Source: Cyanobacteriota bacterium (lineage in GTDB: Bacteria > Cyanobacteriota > Cyanobacteriia > Leptolyngbyales > Leptolyngbyaceae). From it: 7,257 nucleotides of DNA. Both the position numbers and the translations under genes were made by a program. Positions 6,461 to 7,257 of this stretch are shown here, piece by piece (within the stretch, counting starts at the first letter, position 1; each line of letters begins with the position of its first letter). Where the stretch lies: positions 1 to 7,257 of the forward strand of contig JAIXVO010000358.1 of the NCBI GenBank assembly GCA_027482985.1, given 5' to 3'. The notes under the pieces were generated by a model. The model was not told the DNA's origin, ran no database searches, and saw nothing but the letters and a program-made list of their open reading frames with translations.

Positions 6461-7087
6461 TTAAGGCTTCCAGGCTTGGACGACCTGTAAACTGCCACCC
6501 GCAAAACAACGTTGTTGCACTCGCTCAAACCCGATCGCCCGCAACAACTCGACCAGATCCGTAGTCAGGAATTGCCACGCTGTGGTCGTTTCAAATAAGC
6601 CTAGAAATAGGTATAGCGGTGGGATGAACAGGGGATTGGTCGGGGGGTGAAAGTCTACCAAGGTGAAGCAACCTTGCGATCGCAAGACGCGATACACTTC
6701 CTGCAAAATTTGTTGCAACTGGGCGGGTGCCATCTCATGTAAAGCGGCACTGGTATGCACCAAATCAAAGGTCTGATCGGCAAATGGCATGGCTTCAGCA
6801 AACGCTTCGACATACTGCGCCTGGGGGACGTTCTGTTGCGCCCGTTGGAGCGATCGCGGCGAGGCATCCAGTCCCGTCACCTGGCGCGATCGCTGCACCA
6901 AAAACTGCGTCGCCTGACCACTGCCACAACACACATCCAATATCGACATTTCCGGGTGAATCGTGAGATCGGTCAGGGCGAGTTGCCGAAACCGTTGCTC
7001 CCCGCCGACACTCACCGCCGCCAACCGGGAAACGCCGTCATACAGCCATTGATAGCGATAACTTAGATCTCTCAAAAAAGTTGCCAT
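6461..7087 (-). CDS. Class I SAM-dependent methyltransferase (UbiE/COQ5-like)
   Basis: A 208-residue soluble methyltransferase that uses S-adenosylmethionine; the substrate is not known. The Rossmann-fold motif I is ILDVCCGSGQAT (49-60, with D51, G55 and G57). Motif II, TGLDASPRSLQRAQ (71-84), has the acidic D74 that binds the SAM ribose. A post-motif PFADQTFDLVH (101-111) and motif III near RVLRSQGCFTLVDF (133-146) complete the pattern. The region 150-170 is rich in hydrophobic and Pro residues (NPLFIPPLYLFLGLF), suggesting a lipid-like or quinone-like substrate or a membrane contact; this is speculative. It starts at ATG (complement of 7085-7087) and is transcribed away from hemH. It converges on the STAS gene with a 2-base gap and is probably not part of the signalling operon. 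HIP1 sites at 6676, 6850 and 6886 show typical host composition. Confidence 0.88.
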   Translation of the reverse strand: MATFLRDLSYRYQWLYDGVSRLAAVSVGGEQRFRQLALTDLTIHPEMSILDVCCGSGQATQFLVQRSRQVTGLDASPRSLQRAQQNVPQAQYVEAFAEAMPFADQTFDLVHTSAALHEMAPAQLQQILQEVYRVLRSQGCFTLVDFHPPTNPLFIPPLYLFLGLFETTTAWQFLTTDLVELLRAIGFERVQQRCFAGGSLQVVQAWKP

Positions 7088-7158
7088 ACTGCCAATTAAA
7101 TTTCTCAGGAATCTTTAACGAATTCTTTTGCCACTCAGGTTTCTACAATAGCGGTACT

Positions 7159-7204
7159 GTTACAATCAATTACAAAGCTGAGAATTTTTATAGAATTTTG
7201 TAAC
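7159..7204 (+). promoter_or_regulatory. Putative hemH upstream region with GTTACAA / TTGTAAC inverted repeat
   Basis: The 118-base divergent gap (7088-7205) must hold promoters for the methyltransferase and hemH. GTTACAA at 7159-7165 is exactly complementary to TTGTAAC at 7198-7204, which abuts the hemH ATG, and a second TTACAA lies at 7170-7175. A possible -10 box TAGAAT is at 7191-7196, but no convincing -35 stands 16-18 bases before it. If that -10 is real, the hemH leader is nearly absent. Binding of a regulator is a guess. Confidence 0.3.
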
Positions 7205-7205
7205 T

Positions 7206-7257
7206 ATGGGTCGCGTTGGAGTCCTTTTACTTAATCTAGGTGGTCCGGAGCGTCTGG
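7206..7257 (+). CDS. hemH: Ferrochelatase, N-terminal fragment (continues past window)
   Basis: The first 17 codons read MGRVGVLLLNLGGPERL, the hallmark start of ferrochelatase, which inserts ferrous iron into protoporphyrin IX in the last step of haem synthesis. The LLLNLGGP stretch is the first strand and loop of the conserved fold. The rest, including the catalytic His and any C-terminal chlorophyll-binding-like extension common in cyanobacteria, lies outside the window. The ATG at 7206 matches the usual family start. No strong Shine-Dalgarno sequence precedes it. Confidence 0.9.
   Translation, partial: MGRVGVLLLNLGGPERL

Larger units (their letters stand above)
188..6893. repeat. Dispersed HIP1 octamers (GCGATCGC), 14 copies
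   Basis: HIP1 is the highly iterated palindrome of many cyanobacterial genomes. Copies start at 188, 841, 1346, 1804, 2362, 2667, 3154, 3729, 4034, 5036, 5268, 6676, 6850 and 6886. All lie inside coding sequence. None occurs between 5276 and 6675, which covers the end of the cyclase gene, the two small regulators and the 3' end of the methyltransferase gene. Confidence 0.9.

Noticed and set aside
6727..7066. Open frames on the + strand opposite the methyltransferase gene
   Set aside because: They are antisense to a gene with clear SAM-binding motifs, have Arg/His/Pro-rich sequences with no family signature, and lack ribosome binding sites.
7144..7173. NtcA-type GTA-N8-TAC site upstream of hemH
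   Set aside because: GTA and TAC triplets are present, but their spacings are 4 or 14 bases, not 8.

Overview
The window looks like chromosomal DNA from a cyanobacterium, probably a filamentous Leptolyngbya-like lineage. The reasons are 14 copies of the HIP1 octamer GCGATCGC (about one per 520 bases), moderate GC content, and proteins of recognisably cyanobacterial type. The genus is a guess. No mobile element, CRISPR array, tRNA or rRNA was seen.

Layout, left to right on the + strand: the 3' end of uvrC (1-404); a membrane-bound sensor phosphatase with periplasmic domain, HAMP, PAS and SpoIIE/RsbU-type PP2C (446-2779); a soluble PAS-PP2C paralogue (2848-4146); a 239-base gap holding a good stem-loop and ending in a strong ribosome binding site; a coiled-coil GGDEF diguanylate cyclase (4386-5477); a GHKL-like protein of the kind I recall as Slr1658-like (5474-6064), overlapping the cyclase by 4 bases; and a STAS-type anti-sigma-factor-antagonist-like protein of the kind I recall as Slr1659-like (6117-6458). 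On the - strand and convergent lies a class I SAM-dependent methyltransferase (6461-7087). A 118-base divergent intergenic region then leads to the first 17 codons of hemH, ferrochelatase (7206-end).

The central 6 kb reads as one signalling module. Two PP2C phosphatases, a switch-kinase-like ATPase, a STAS phospho-acceptor candidate and a diguanylate cyclase are the same classes of parts as in the Pseudomonas SiaA-SiaB-SiaC-SiaD system, where phosphorylation of a small antagonist-like protein controls a diguanylate cyclase. By inference, the kinase-like protein would phosphorylate the STAS protein, the phosphatases would reverse this in response to a periplasmic and a cytoplasmic signal, and the STAS protein would set cyclase output.

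The oddest feature is a run of 11 C near the 5' end of the cyclase gene. At length 11 the frame is open; at 10 or 12 it meets a stop codon within three codons. This is the architecture of a phase-variable switch, though a homopolymer sequencing error must be excluded.
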